Source: Pithys albifrons albifrons | Lineage: Eukaryota; Chordata; Aves; Passeriformes; Thamnophilidae | Length of the DNA: 64,000 bases | NCBI RefSeq assembly: GCF_047495875.1 | Contig: NC_092459.1 | Span: 18,213,795-18,277,794 of the forward strand | Direction of reading: 5' to 3' | In this document: positions 49,723-60,692 of the stretch, piece after piece | Layout of the letters: each line of letters opens with the position of its first letter | Position numbering within the stretch: position 1 is the stretch's first letter | Program-made: the position numbers and the translations under genes | The notes under the pieces: generated by a model | Databases searched by the model: none | Seen by the model: the letters and a program-made list of their open reading frames with translations, nothing else | What the model was told of the DNA's origin: nothing

Positions 49723-52700
49723 CTAAATTCAAAGAACTATGAATAGCTGAAAATGGAACAGCAGGGGTAAAAAAAATCAACACTGTATGCTGACAGCATT
49801 TTGGGACTATTAACACATAATTACAAAATTATGCTAAACAAATAGCCAAACATAAAACATCAGCTATTTTTTTTGTTGTGGTTTTGTATTTTTGTTGTTT
49901 ATTTGTTTGTTGTTAAAAGATACAATTTCCAGGATGAACAAAATATAGAGAGAGAAATTGTGAAAATGGAAACACAAAATATTAGCTCAAGGAAGCAAGA
50001 TGTAATGCATTTTACATAACATGCAAGACTTTGTAGTCTTTATGGTGTGGACTTCTGAAAGATTTTTGGCAGTATTAGGAAGCACACTAGCCTGGAGACA
50101 CAAGACTGACCCTAAGGCCCAGTGTAAAATAATCATTGACTGTACATACACTTAGTGTAATCCAGCAGTTGCAATCTATCCTTGTGTTAAAGAGCTGAGC
50201 CCCATTAGATGTATGAGCAAAGCAAAAAGGGCAAAAATTGCTCACTGCATGAGCTGCCCTGCTGCATCCGAGGTGGTTTCCCTTCAACTTGTCTCATGAA
50301 GAAACTGAGTAATTAGGTGGAAAAAAAGCCTTTCTGAAAAGAGACAGAAATTTAAGTCCTGGCAATTGAGACATAACAGACAGAAGAGAGTCCTATGCAC
50401 ACTACCAGGGCAGCATTATTTAAAGATATATATATAACAAGAATAAACACCAAGACTCTGATTCTTCTAAGACTGCCACAAGCCAAGGCATGGGAGCACA
50501 AACTGCTCTCTTAGATTCACTGTCAGGAAGAAAAAGAATGAATATCTCAAATCCTTTTCACATCTGCAAGAGAATCGTCTGTGGATCAGCTGGTTATGAA
50601 GTAAGGTTATGCCAAAGCCCTCTACCCCCTTCATTTTTGTGATACAGCCACTGAGAGAACTGTCTTCTTGGTGTTCCTAAAAAAAGTGTGATCCGTTATG
50701 GCCATTTGCTGAAACTTATCTTCCCTGAACCTTGTTTTTTTAAAGAAACACAGAGCAGGAGTGTGCCAGCCCTGCCTGTGCCACACCCTGGGTGAACTTG
50801 GCCAGAGTACTAGCCAAGGACATATTACAAAACTGCCAAAAGTCCTGGCTGAAGGGTGAAGAAATGTAGTCAGGTGTCAAGGAGCAGTGGTGTGTGAGCA
50901 GGGTGCAATTTGAGAGCCTTTCCCACAATCACATGGGCTACATCCAGCATTTTCCTCTGTGGGCTTCTCCCTCTTAGAACACACATATTCTCAGGAAAAT
51001 CTGCAGATGTTTATATAGAAGCCTAACACCTGAGCAGTAAAAGAGGTATTACAAGACACACTTCGTCTTGAAATGAAACAGATGTCACCAGCAAGCAACA
51101 GTGGAGGAGAAGGGAACAACACAGAAGAATTAGTTCAAATGTGGAAGTCAGCAGTGTTGATATTACATGGGGACTGAGTTCCCTAAGCATAGGCATCCAG
51201 TGTCATTTGAGTCACAACAAAGTGTATAAAGTGGCCTCATGGAGCCACCAAATACGGCACATTTTCTATAGTGCACCAATGTCCTTCCAGATCAGCATCT
51301 GGATATCCCATGGGTTGACCCTCAGGCAGTCAAATGGTGCAGAAATCTACATTCAAGTATCTGACCTTAGGTGGGCTTTAGGGTGATCTCCATGATTGTG
51401 TTGACTACAACTATGCTGACCATTGGTGCAGTTTAGACTCCTGGCACCTACATGGGGACACAACATTTTGTTCTTTGCTGAACCCCACTAGTACCATTAG
51501 GTGACAGAAATCCAGGCATAGAGTCAGTACATAAGAATGCAGAAGACATTATTTAAAATGTATTGATCCCAGGATTTCAAACTCTCACAGTCAGAAGGCT
51601 TCACTGCAGCACAATGAGGAGGTGGACAAAGTGATGGTTTCTCCCCTCAGCTTATATGCCAAATTTTGAAGATTTAAGATCAAACATACAGCCCTTGAAC
51701 AGAAAGAGCTAGTTTACAGATCTGTCTTGACAACATAATATACCTTAAGTGGGATTTGCAGAAGCCCATCAGATACTATTTCTGCTGGTTGCATTCCAGC
51801 AGAGCACTACATAGATAAAGAGCTCAAAGGAAGCATTGTTCAAAAGGAGTGTTCAGCACCTTCTACTAACCTCAGCTTTTTTGATACAGTTAAGTGATAA
51901 AATGATTAAATATAATTGCAGTATTTTAAGATGTAAAAGATTCAAGTGACAACAGTTTTCTCTCTTACCATTATTCCTTTCCAACCCACATGCTTGGAAG
52001 AACTCCTTGTACTTGACAAAAACTCATTGTTTCTTCCAGCTTGTGAGAAATCTGGCATAAGGCCCTATTTAAAGTGGAATTATTAGGGTCTCTGTGTGTG
52101 TCCTCAGGGAGCACAGACCAAATGGCCACGACCTGCTCTATAAACAGTGAACTAAAGCCTAAAGACCACCAACTTAGCATTGCTCTGCTTGCAAGCAAAA
52201 TAAAATCTCAGTGATTTCTTCCAATGAAGTTAAAATTTCCCATAGCTTGTTTTTAAACTAGATCTGTTCCCAGGAGTGAATGACCTCATTGATAGGAGTG
52301 AAGAAACCACCTGAAGGATGAACTGGATTGCAGCTGTACTGAGTGTGAAGTTTCTCACAGCACCCTACTTACAGAGGCAGAACAGAAATGATGCTGCTGT
52401 GGTCTCTGGAAAGACTCTGAAGATGCCCTCCCTCCAGTACAGTGCACATGCATAAACATGTGTACACAGCCAGGGGAAGGGGGATGAACTCTGACAGGCC
52501 ACCTGAAATAGAAGGCTGGAGGTCAGTTCCTTGTTACCATCTTGGGGAACCTCAGGCCAGAACTGGTTGCTCTGGGGGGTGTGTGGGTGAGGTCAGCAGA
52601 CAGTAGAGCCAAGGGGAAGTACATCCACCAACCTGCCACCCAGGCTGGACCAATTCCCATTGATTGCCTATCAGTAACTGCGATGTAGGGTGCTCTGATC

Positions 52701-55700
52701 TGTTATCAGATATGATCCAGTTTAGGAAATCTGAGATCATGCTAAAGGACAAATCAAAGTGCAGCAAAAGGAGATTATCGGGAGTTTGAGCTGAAAAACT
52801 CATGTCTGAACTGAGTAATAACTGATATGCAGAAACACCAACAGAAACACCCCTGTAAGTGAGCTCTGTTTCTGAGAGGCCATGCCTTGCTCTTAGCCAT
52901 CAGACATTGCTCTTTCTAAATTCTATGTTACTATTTCAAAATTAAAAACCCACTTTCACAGCAATATTTTCATTAATCTGTGTGTATTTTTCAGTAGAGA
53001 TTCTATCTGTCCTTGGAGGAGTTCCTGTTTTAAACACTGAGACCAGAACACAACTAGTTATTTTTCTTCTGTGAGAGAAAATGATAATTTCTGTTGAAGC
53101 ATGGGACTCTTCCTAGCAGAGCGGGATGATGGTGGAGGACTCCAAGTGTCCTGGCTGAGTGGCATGAAGCACAAGCCCGTCCATGACATGGCAGGGATAG
53201 CAGCCAGCTGTTCTCTGCGGGGAAGCAGGGAGCATTTGCTCTCCTCCTGGGAACAGCCTAGAGACACGGAAAGGGGAGAGCCAGCCAGGGCCCCAGCTGG
53301 GGAGCCATCAACACAGAGGGGAAAGCAAATGCCTCTCCTCAGGCTCCAATTAGCACAAACATGATGAGTGAGGCCACCTTCCCTGCAGGCTGCTGAATGC
53401 TTGGCCAAAGAGGGCAGTGAGGGAGCAACAGTGGGAAGAGAGTGATAACAGACGGGGAGAGCAGAAAAGAAGAAGGGAGTGGAAAAGATAGACAGTGGAC
53501 CTAGTGTGCTCTGAGATAAAATAAAATACCAAACACATTATGTCAGTAAATGCATTTCAGCCCTTCCCAGTGCAAAGCTTTAGTCCAGTGACTTTGCCAG
53601 TAACATAATATACCTTACCTCAAGCCACACAGAGCTCAACTGAGCAACTCAACTGTGTCTTGCTGGCAAAGAAAGCAAACCCTTGCTGTTGCACTAGTGA
53701 AAATGGTCCCCATTTCCATATGCTTTGCTATCATTTCTCATGTTGAGCCACAAATAACTTGATGCTGTGTGGCCAGGCTTCAAATCAGTTTGGTGTACGT
53801 CAGGGCTGTCAGTTAGACACTCAGCACCAAGCAGGACAAATATAGTTCATGTAAGTGGCACTCCAGCTTCAAATGGAAGGAAAATTCATATTGATGGGGA
53901 AGAAAATGCATTCTTCACTGCAGAGACCAGTGCTGGCTTTGGAAGATGGTAAACCCCAATGGGAAGGTGAGGGGGGACAGATGTGGAACACAGCCTTTGT
54001 GAGGTGCCCTCCAAGAGGTGAGCTGCAATAGTGCTGTATTTATATTCACCAGCTAGAAACACAAGACCTACACTAGGTAACAGCTCTGCTAGCAGAAGGA
54101 TTTGGAAGTGCCACCACTTCAAATGATGTGTAAAATTATTTGAGTGTTCATTAAAAACATTGCCTATTATTTGTATTCTTTGCCTGGAAAAGGAAAGATT
54201 TTGTGCTTTCTTGTTTCTTTGCCTTCTTCTGTAGAGCATAACTGAATTTGAAGTTGATTTTGCCAGCTGACATCCTTGCTGATCATCCCTCTTTGATCTC
54301 TAAAATCCATTAAAATATACTGGGGCAAGGTAGTCACAAATGCATAACATCAGCCTCTTCAATGAAGAGTATAGAAGCATAAAATGCAAAGTGCTCACAC
54401 TGAAGCTCAAAGACACAACCTAACACTTTGATACGTCCTATCAATTTATATATTGTGTCAGGAATGCCTAGACAGTATTAACAAAAATAAATCTCCCAAG
54501 TAAGACAATAGTAATCTAACGTGTGCATGTTTTGTCTACAGTACTTTTAAGTTTCTAAAAAGGTTAAATAACTAATAGATTATATTTTACTAATCAATTT
54601 AAATTATTTAAAAACAAAATATTATAATTAGTTAAGTGATAAGCTCTTTACAGTACTCATCTCTGTTCAAAAGCTTTTGTAAAGGTTTAATGAGCACTGA
54701 TGTTTTTTCCTAATTTGACAGGATGCAAGTTATTTTTATTTCTTGAGTGATTGTATGTCTGAGCAAACAAACTGGCTTGATGCTTAGCGTCCTTATCTCT
54801 GACTGAAGCCAACAGGGACTGGAGTTGTTTATAGCTTAACAGCATTCACTGATACCCAGAAGGTCTTTTTGCATGGAAATCTATGAGGACACAATTATTT
54901 TTCACCATCTATAGCCTCTCTCTTCACCCTGCCATGCTCATATAATTTCAGTTGGCTGAAGTAGCATGCTCAAGAAGGAAAAAAAGCCAGGAACATTGTG
55001 GTCTGGCAGATGACTTTGGTTTCTCAACAAGTCTGTGCAAGCATCAAGTGATTCACAAATGGCTCAGCAAATGTTGGCTCTGCTGAAATCAGATCAAGGG
55101 CAGTTTGAAGCACCACAAGGAAGCATATGAATCCAGAGCCAGTGCTGGATTTGGAGGAGCTCTGGTGGGTGCACACTCTTCTCCCCAGAGAGCTTTTCCC
55201 ATTCCATAGAACATCTGCAACAACCCAACCAACTCTTCCATTCTCAGAGGAGTTTATCACAAGACAAGAGAGAGTGCTAATCCAAGCTCTGTCCCATCTC
55301 CCCTCACCACGTGTAAGGGCTGACCACGCAAGGTGCTGGGTGCCAACAGTGCACAGAGGCTCAAGAGAAGGCTGACACTCTGTGTGACTGTGTGTGTCAG
55401 TGCCTGGTTCCACACTGCCTTCCACTCTCAGGAAAGGGCTATTCAGTCTGGGATGAATGCTCAGTGCTACAAAATTGGATGGATCAAATTTGCTCTGTGC
55501 TTAGGGTCATTGGGAGAATCACATACACAATGCACAAATCCCCCAATCAGAAAATTTAATAATTATGGCTTTTTAGAAACATTTTCTCATGGTAATTCAG
55601 AATCATAATTCGGATTACCAGAGTATCTGTTCATTCATTACTTAGTACCAATCTTGCATCAAATGATCAAGTATTTCATTTAACTTTTATTCTGCAATAT

Positions 55701-56463
55701 GCTGCCTGCCTTGAGTAAGTGTTTTCTTATTTTCTTTACTTCCATAAGATGTTGAACACAGATCCTGAGCATGTCAATAGAATAATTAAATACTTTCTTG
55801 TGATGTGAAAGGAAAAAAGTCTAATCATTAAAATATTTTAAAAGTGATTTTGTTAGGGGCTGAGGTTTTTTTGATGGTAGGGTGGTTAGCAAATGGGGTA
55901 ATGGAGGCCGTTTCCTAAGGAGAAATTTAAAGTAATTTTGAAGTTACTACCTGGAGTTGCTCTTTAACTTCTAATAACAAGAAATGAGTTATATTAGGCC
56001 TGTATTACAGGTCTCCCTCTATGTTCAGCTGGTACTAAAATAACAGACACTTTCTATCCAAAGCCAAAGAAAAAAGAAACTGAAGCTATTTTTTTCTTCA
56101 GTGAAGGCTGACTTTCAGTGGGGAAAAATAATTACCTTAGACTGTAAATAAATAGCATATCCCATATTTTTGTGTGTCAGTTGCTAGAGTTTCTTTATTT
56201 TAGGTCTAAAGATGTTTTAGGTAATTTACCAACCAGTTTAATACACAAACAGAAGCCTAACAGAATCTATATAGAAAATTTAAACAAATAGATCATAGTG
56301 AAAATGAAAATTAAATAGTTGTTTAAAAATGTCAAATTATCAACTATTAATTTTTTTGCCTTATTCCTCTTGTTCTGCAAGATCTGACTGGTCTTTATAT
56401 AATCCTTCCTCATAACACTGTTTTAGCTCTGTGCCATAACAGGTTCTGGCCTTACAACTGACC
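49723..56463. other. Mostly unique sequence with one T/G-rich tract
   Basis: No gene recognised in 6.7 kb. 49,866-49,914 is a T/G low-complexity tract. 53,100-53,350 is GC-richer and contains a 12-bp palindrome with a CAGCTG core at 53,291-53,302. 53,400-53,490 is purine-rich (GGGA, GAAGA words). 54,540-54,640 is very AT-rich. Open frames up to 133 codons (55,024-55,425 minus) show no domain. Confidence 0.5.
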
Positions 56464-56540
56464 CTGCTTGGAGTGGGAGGCTGGACTAGACACATCCTGA
56501 AGTTGCTTCCAACGTGAACTTCCCTCCAATCCTATGATCT
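56464..56540 (+). mobile_element. CR1 LINE 3'-end remnant
   Basis: CTTGGAGTGGGAGGCTGGAC and then TAGACACATCCTGAAGTTGC, TTCCAAC and CCTATGATCT follow the order of the avian CR1 terminus (GGGCTGGACTAGATGA, CTCC, GGTCCCTTCCAAC, TTCTATGATTCT) in plus orientation, with many substitutions. An old fragment; the upstream limit is uncertain and may reach 56,370. Confidence 0.65.
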
Positions 56541-59013
56541 GCGCTGGCTGTATCTACACTGTCAAATCTGTCAGATCCTGGGCTGACCCCAATGCCCATG
56601 GTGGAGAAGGGCACCAGAGAATGAAAGCAGACCACTGGACCCACACTAAAAGCCAACCCATATTCACCCCACACCCCTCTGCTCTGGACTCCTGTGTTAG
56701 TCCTGAAACATAATTACCATATATGTGAGTGGGGAAGGGGTAATTTTGTCCAAAACATCTGAAAAGTTAGGGTCATGCATGATCCAGTCTGAAGTATCTG
56801 TGCTGGAGACCACATGTTGGCTGCTTGAGAGTGCAGGGTATAAGAGGGAAGGCAGAAGGAGCCAGGCCTGGGAAAGCCTTGTCTGTGCATTCCTTCAGAA
56901 TTGTTCTGGGGGTGGAATCTGTTTGAGCAGCATCCAGGGGACTTGCCTGTCCCAAAAATGTGCAACTGGAGGCTTCAAAGCAGAGCCAGTATGGGAACAA
57001 GGGGACAAGTACTCACCTTTCCTCCCCGATCCCTTCACACTTATCAGGTTAAAAGCATTCCTTGGTTTAGCTCACCACCAGGAAATTCAGGGTCAAGTAA
57101 AAACCCAATGGGCCTTGGACTACTACTTTAGAAATCCATGAAACTTTTCCCTTTTTATTTTTCTCAAAAGAAGATATCTTAGAAAGCCTTAAATATACAG
57201 GTTGGTTTATAGAGAGGGTGCCATAAATAAGGTTCCTGTACTAGCTGTACTTGCAAAGATGGAAAATACCAAGAAATAGATAGAAGAATATTTTCTGACA
57301 GGTTAATTCCTGTTTGGACATTGAACAGTCACATGGAATGAGAGATTAAAATCACCAAAACTTGGAGCTCATTTTGCTCATTTCTCAGCTGAGGTTGAGC
57401 ATCTTATTAGCACCTGAGTTAATGTTTGCAGGGCAGGGGCAGAGCTGTTCATGTAAGAAGTCTGGACTGTTGTTTCCCAGAAAAGCTCTGCAGTAAGAAT
57501 AACTGTGCAATCATGTCCAGAGCAGCTGTTGCAACACCAACACGATAAAATCTTACTGAATCTGTAATTTTGTTTAATGTAGCTGTTGCAACATAAACCT
57601 AATGAGGCCTGAATACTGGGGCTTATGTTTATTTGTTTTGTATAGCTTTGGAATGGATATAATTATACCAAACAGCTAAGCTATTTTATTTTCTTTATCC
57701 AAGAAGTTATTTAATCTTCAGAGTCCATCAGATTAGAAGAAATCTTTTTTCAAGATAAATTAATATAAATCAAGAATGTGTAATCAGGTCATCTCAAGGG
57801 TATTGTGAATGCTCTTTGCTGTTCAGTAGAGCACAGGAGATATTGGGGTGATTTTAGAAGGACTCAGAACAAGTTCTGATTTCATTATGGAAACAACTGT
57901 CAGAGAACCGACTTACAGCACAGTTGTTACCCATCTTAGCCAAAACAGAACTCTGTAATGTAACAGAATCTTACTCATCTCCCTAAATGAAAGCTGAGAA
58001 TTATCAAATAGACTCAGTTCAACTCAGAATAAACATACGTATAGAATTGTTGCATGTCATGGTGAATATCTAGAGAAGGTCCAACTGACAATTAATTAAA
58101 TTTATACTGAGGACTCAGAATTGCATCTATAAGCTCAGATTTATTCTCTGGCCTCAAGATAAAATCAGACATGATTTGACCACATCTACACTATTTAACT
58201 CACTTGTTAGCCAAATAAAATAGCTGGCAATAGCCAATAGCCTGTGTTAACTCCTAAAGTCACTCAAAGGAAACACAGCCTATCTATCCCCTTTGTACAT
58301 ACATACAGTGCAGAGTGTAGGAGGCTCCCTTTTAAAATTGGAAGATATTTGCCTTTCATGCCTGAACTGTACAAAAGTCCTTAAGAAAGTGACAGGATAA
58401 ACCACACACATTCAGAGATATAGTGACTGATGACTTAAATGCAAAGGTTTATCCTTGGCAAGGGAACTGTCTTGATAAATTAGTTCATTTTCCCTTCTAA
58501 ACTCTGAAAGGAGCTCTTGCATCAGCAAACTGAAAGAGACCTGAAAAGATATAGAAGAAGGCAGCAAACAACCTGCAGTGACAAATGCAAGCACATTTGC
58601 CAGTTTTTCTAGAATTGCATATTTCTTGTGCCTAAAAAGTAAAAACCAATCCCTGTTTGGAGTCCTTAGACAGTCTGTACTCCAGCAGTCTCCTTTAACT
58701 ATCACAGGCCCATCAAGAATTGAACTAGATCTGCATGCTAAAGGACATGGGAGAGATTCCAAGCTCTGCAAAATCCTAGAAAACCACAAGGTATGCCCAC
58801 AGGGAGAATTGCTGGCTCCTTCTGTAGAAAGGCAAAATGCAGACCTCATTCATTAGTAACTCTGCTGGAGAGAGCATGCAAGAACTCTTCTAGCCCTAAA
58901 TTAATATATAGGACATACAAATAAAACATTGCCTTTGGTCAGGTTCTTCACAGATTTCATAAAGAAAGAGGCTAAAATTTGCAACCACTGATAAGAAAAA
59001 TTTAGTGATTGAT
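56541..59013. other. Unique sequence, nothing recognised
   Basis: No recognisable gene or repeat. The 138-codon plus frame (56,725-57,141) and 145-codon minus frame (58,412-58,849) have no recognisable domain and overlap open frames on the opposite strand. Confidence 0.5.
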
Positions 59014-59030
59014 TGTCGGTGAATGGTTAA

Positions 59031-59047
59031 GCTCCAGAGACTGGAGC
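59031..59047. repeat. 7-bp hairpin near the LTR's 3' end
   Basis: GCTCCAG and CTGGAGC are perfectly complementary around a 3-base AGA loop. It lies in the predicted R/U5 portion of the minus-strand LTR, where RNA hairpins are common. Confidence 0.7.
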
Positions 59048-59200
59048 GTGGGTCTTCAGCTCCGAGAGGCACTACGGCCAAAGGCTTAAAGTGATATGAG
59101 CTCTTTTAGCCTGCCTCTCAAAGCCCAGGGTGGCTCCTCCTGCACCCAGCCCAGCCCAGCTCCCCAAGGAAGAACCACACTTGAGGCCAGGGTGCCCGGC

Positions 59201-59208
59201 TTATAAAG
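59201..59208 (-). promoter_or_regulatory. LTR TATA box
   Basis: The minus strand reads CTTTATAAGCCGGG. It follows the CCAAT box by about 60 bp. Transcription would start near 59,172-59,178 and run toward lower coordinates. The reverse reading, TATAAAGG on the plus strand, is also TATA-like, so bidirectional initiation is conceivable. Confidence 0.6.
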
Positions 59209-59264
59209 GGGTCAAGGGAGGATTCCAGAACATGGGAGGAGAAAGGGGAGGGATGAAGCATCCC

Positions 59265-59269
59265 ATTGG
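59265..59269 (-). promoter_or_regulatory. LTR CCAAT box
   Basis: The minus strand reads GGACCAATGGGA, about 60 bp upstream of the TATA box, the usual spacing for an NF-Y or C/EBP-type promoter element. Confidence 0.55.
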
Positions 59270-59282
59270 TCCAAGCATAAGT

Positions 59283-59357
59283 GGGGGGGGGGGGCGGGGG
59301 GGGGGAGGTGGGAGGCGGGAGGTGGGGGGGCGGTAGGCGGGAGGCGGGGGGCGGGGG
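59283..59357 (+). repeat. G-rich tract with GC boxes, G-quadruplex candidate
   Basis: Runs of 12 and 10 Gs separated by a single C are followed by repeated GGGAGGC, GGAGGTGG and GGCGGGAGGCGGG units. It contains several GGGGCGGGG-type GC boxes (Sp1 sites) and far more than four G-triplets. It forms part of the LTR's U3 and is C-rich in the direction of LTR transcription. Run lengths may be affected by sequencing or assembly error. Confidence 0.85.
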
Positions 59358-59389
59358 AACAAGGAAAGGAACAGGGGATGCGAACATGG

Positions 59390-59399
59390 CCATATATGG
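59390..59399. promoter_or_regulatory. CArG box (SRF site) in the LTR
   Basis: CCATATATGG is an exact CC(A/T)6GG match, the binding site of serum response factor. It lies upstream of the GC boxes in the minus-strand U3. The Rous sarcoma virus LTR is known to use CArG and Y-box elements, so the arrangement is plausible for an avian LTR. Confidence 0.6.
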
Positions 59400-59425
59400 A
59401 ACTGTGGTGCATTGCACTAAACTGA

Positions 59426-59435
59426 GGCCAATCAG
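59426..59435 (-). promoter_or_regulatory. Y-box (inverted CCAAT) in the LTR
   Basis: The minus strand reads CTGATTGGCC, the classic NF-Y Y-box form, about 30 bp upstream of the CArG box. Confidence 0.55.
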
Positions 59436-59612
59436 GGAAGGGTTGGCGGGAAAATCCTAGGGGTTTGTGGGAAGAAGAACTTGGATAGGAACAACTATAG
59501 GGGAAATATAATGGGTAGACATGTTAACAATACAACTTATTAAACAGGGGAAACATTCAGGCAAGAAGAATGCCAACCGTAGTCCCCGTAAACTCAATGT
59601 TAAACGCCAACA

Positions 59613-60665
59613 TTCACAGGACTAGGCTCCCTGACCTTGGCATCCCCATCCATCCATCCTTTGCAATATTTCTGTCACTTCACGAAGTCCAGGACTATCC
59701 CAACAATGGATAACTGAATCTTCAGGCAGACTACAAGAAAGCCTTAGGAAGGAAGCATCATGAAGTCATTCAATTTGTTATTAAAACTGTAGACAGAAGA
59801 TGACAGACTCTGTATGTTACACATATCTACACATTTCAAGTTCTGGTACTGTGCTCAATGGGTGAAATTTGCAGTGTTTTAGTGTTTGACTGACAGATGG
59901 ATTTCTTTGAACATTAGGAGCTGTGTCCATCATAACTAGTGTTGGATGGATATATTCAGTTACATTTAAAAGGACCTCTATGATGAGCAGTGATTTTTTA
60001 TGTGTGTTGCCATTTTCCTTGCAACCATCCAGATTTTGAGAAGCTGCACAGCTCAATATACTGCTGGAGATACTGAAAATGCAGAGCATGTCTGCTGCCT
60101 TCTCAGAGATCACTATGGTATTTATGGGTCTCTCCCACCAGCACAAGGAAGTAGACCTGTGCTCAGCTCTGGTGGGAAACGCTGCAGTGCCAAAACTCCC
60201 ATGACCCTTCTCTCAAGGAAAATGTGTCAAAATTTTTGCCTTAATATAAGCATTCTGGGTTTAGTGACTCACCACTTGTTATAAAATATTTAATATACTC
60301 TACAGAAAATGGATAAGATCAATAGGTAATGGGACTTCCAGCAGTCAGTGTCTGAGTGAGTCAACACCTGCATAAGCTGGTAGGATGTTCAAATGTCTGG
60401 ACTGCTCTGAATGTTGTTTCGTTCCTGTGTGCCACTAGGATTTTCAAATATGAATATTATCCTGTTGTTTGATTTCTAAATTTGAGACTGTATCATTGAA
60501 AATGAGACTAGGAAAGCTTATAACAGCATGCATGGTTGAAGAGCTGAAGTTTTTAGATATCATATTGTGGTTTGAATGAACATCTCCATTAAATATCTTG
60601 ACCAGCACTGAAGGTGAGACTTTTTCAACCTTGTTTAAATCCTTCCACTTTGAAAGTTAACTAAA
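59613..60665. other. Unique sequence, nothing recognised
   Basis: No recognisable gene or repeat. Opposite-strand open frames of 94 and 109 codons at 59,817-60,284 show no domain. Confidence 0.5.
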
Positions 60666-60692
60666 ATCCATGCACCTTCTAAGTGCATGGAT
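60666..60692. repeat. Perfect 10-bp inverted repeat (hairpin), 7-nt loop
   Basis: ATCCATGCAC at 60,666-60,675 is exactly complementary to GTGCATGGAT at 60,683-60,692 around the spacer CTTCTAA. The flanks do not extend the stem. Confidence 0.85.

Larger units (their letters stand above)
59014..59612 (-). mobile_element. Solo LTR of an endogenous retrovirus, GC- and CpG-rich
   Basis: A 599-bp unit bounded by imperfect inverted ends, TGTCGGTG on the plus strand and TGTTGGCG on the minus strand. Orientation is minus, because there a Y-box, a CArG box, GC boxes and CCAAT precede a TATA box in promoter order. It is much richer in CpG than the flanks, which argues for a fairly recent insertion in which methylation decay is incomplete. 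No primer-binding-site-like sequence follows the minus-strand 3' end, and no internal genes are adjacent, so it is a solo LTR. No clear target-site duplication or polyadenylation signal was found. The family is uncertain: betaretrovirus-like (ERVK) is a guess from general resemblance. Confidence 0.75.

Noticed and set aside
56725..57141. 138-codon plus-strand open frame
   Set aside because: No recognisable family, and minus-strand frames are open across the same place, so it is treated as a chance frame.
58412..58849. 145-codon minus-strand frame overlapping a 92-codon plus frame
   Set aside because: Mutually overlapping frames without recognisable domains are expected by chance in 64 kb.
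59118..59417. Pro-rich minus-strand and Gly-rich plus-strand open frames
   Set aside because: Produced by the G-rich tract of the LTR, where stop codons cannot occur. Not proteins.
48996..59612. The two LTRs as the ends of one 10.6-kb provirus
   Set aside because: They differ in sequence, length and ends, the first has its own CAGAC duplication, and the DNA between contains no recognisable gag, pol or env. They are independent solo LTRs.
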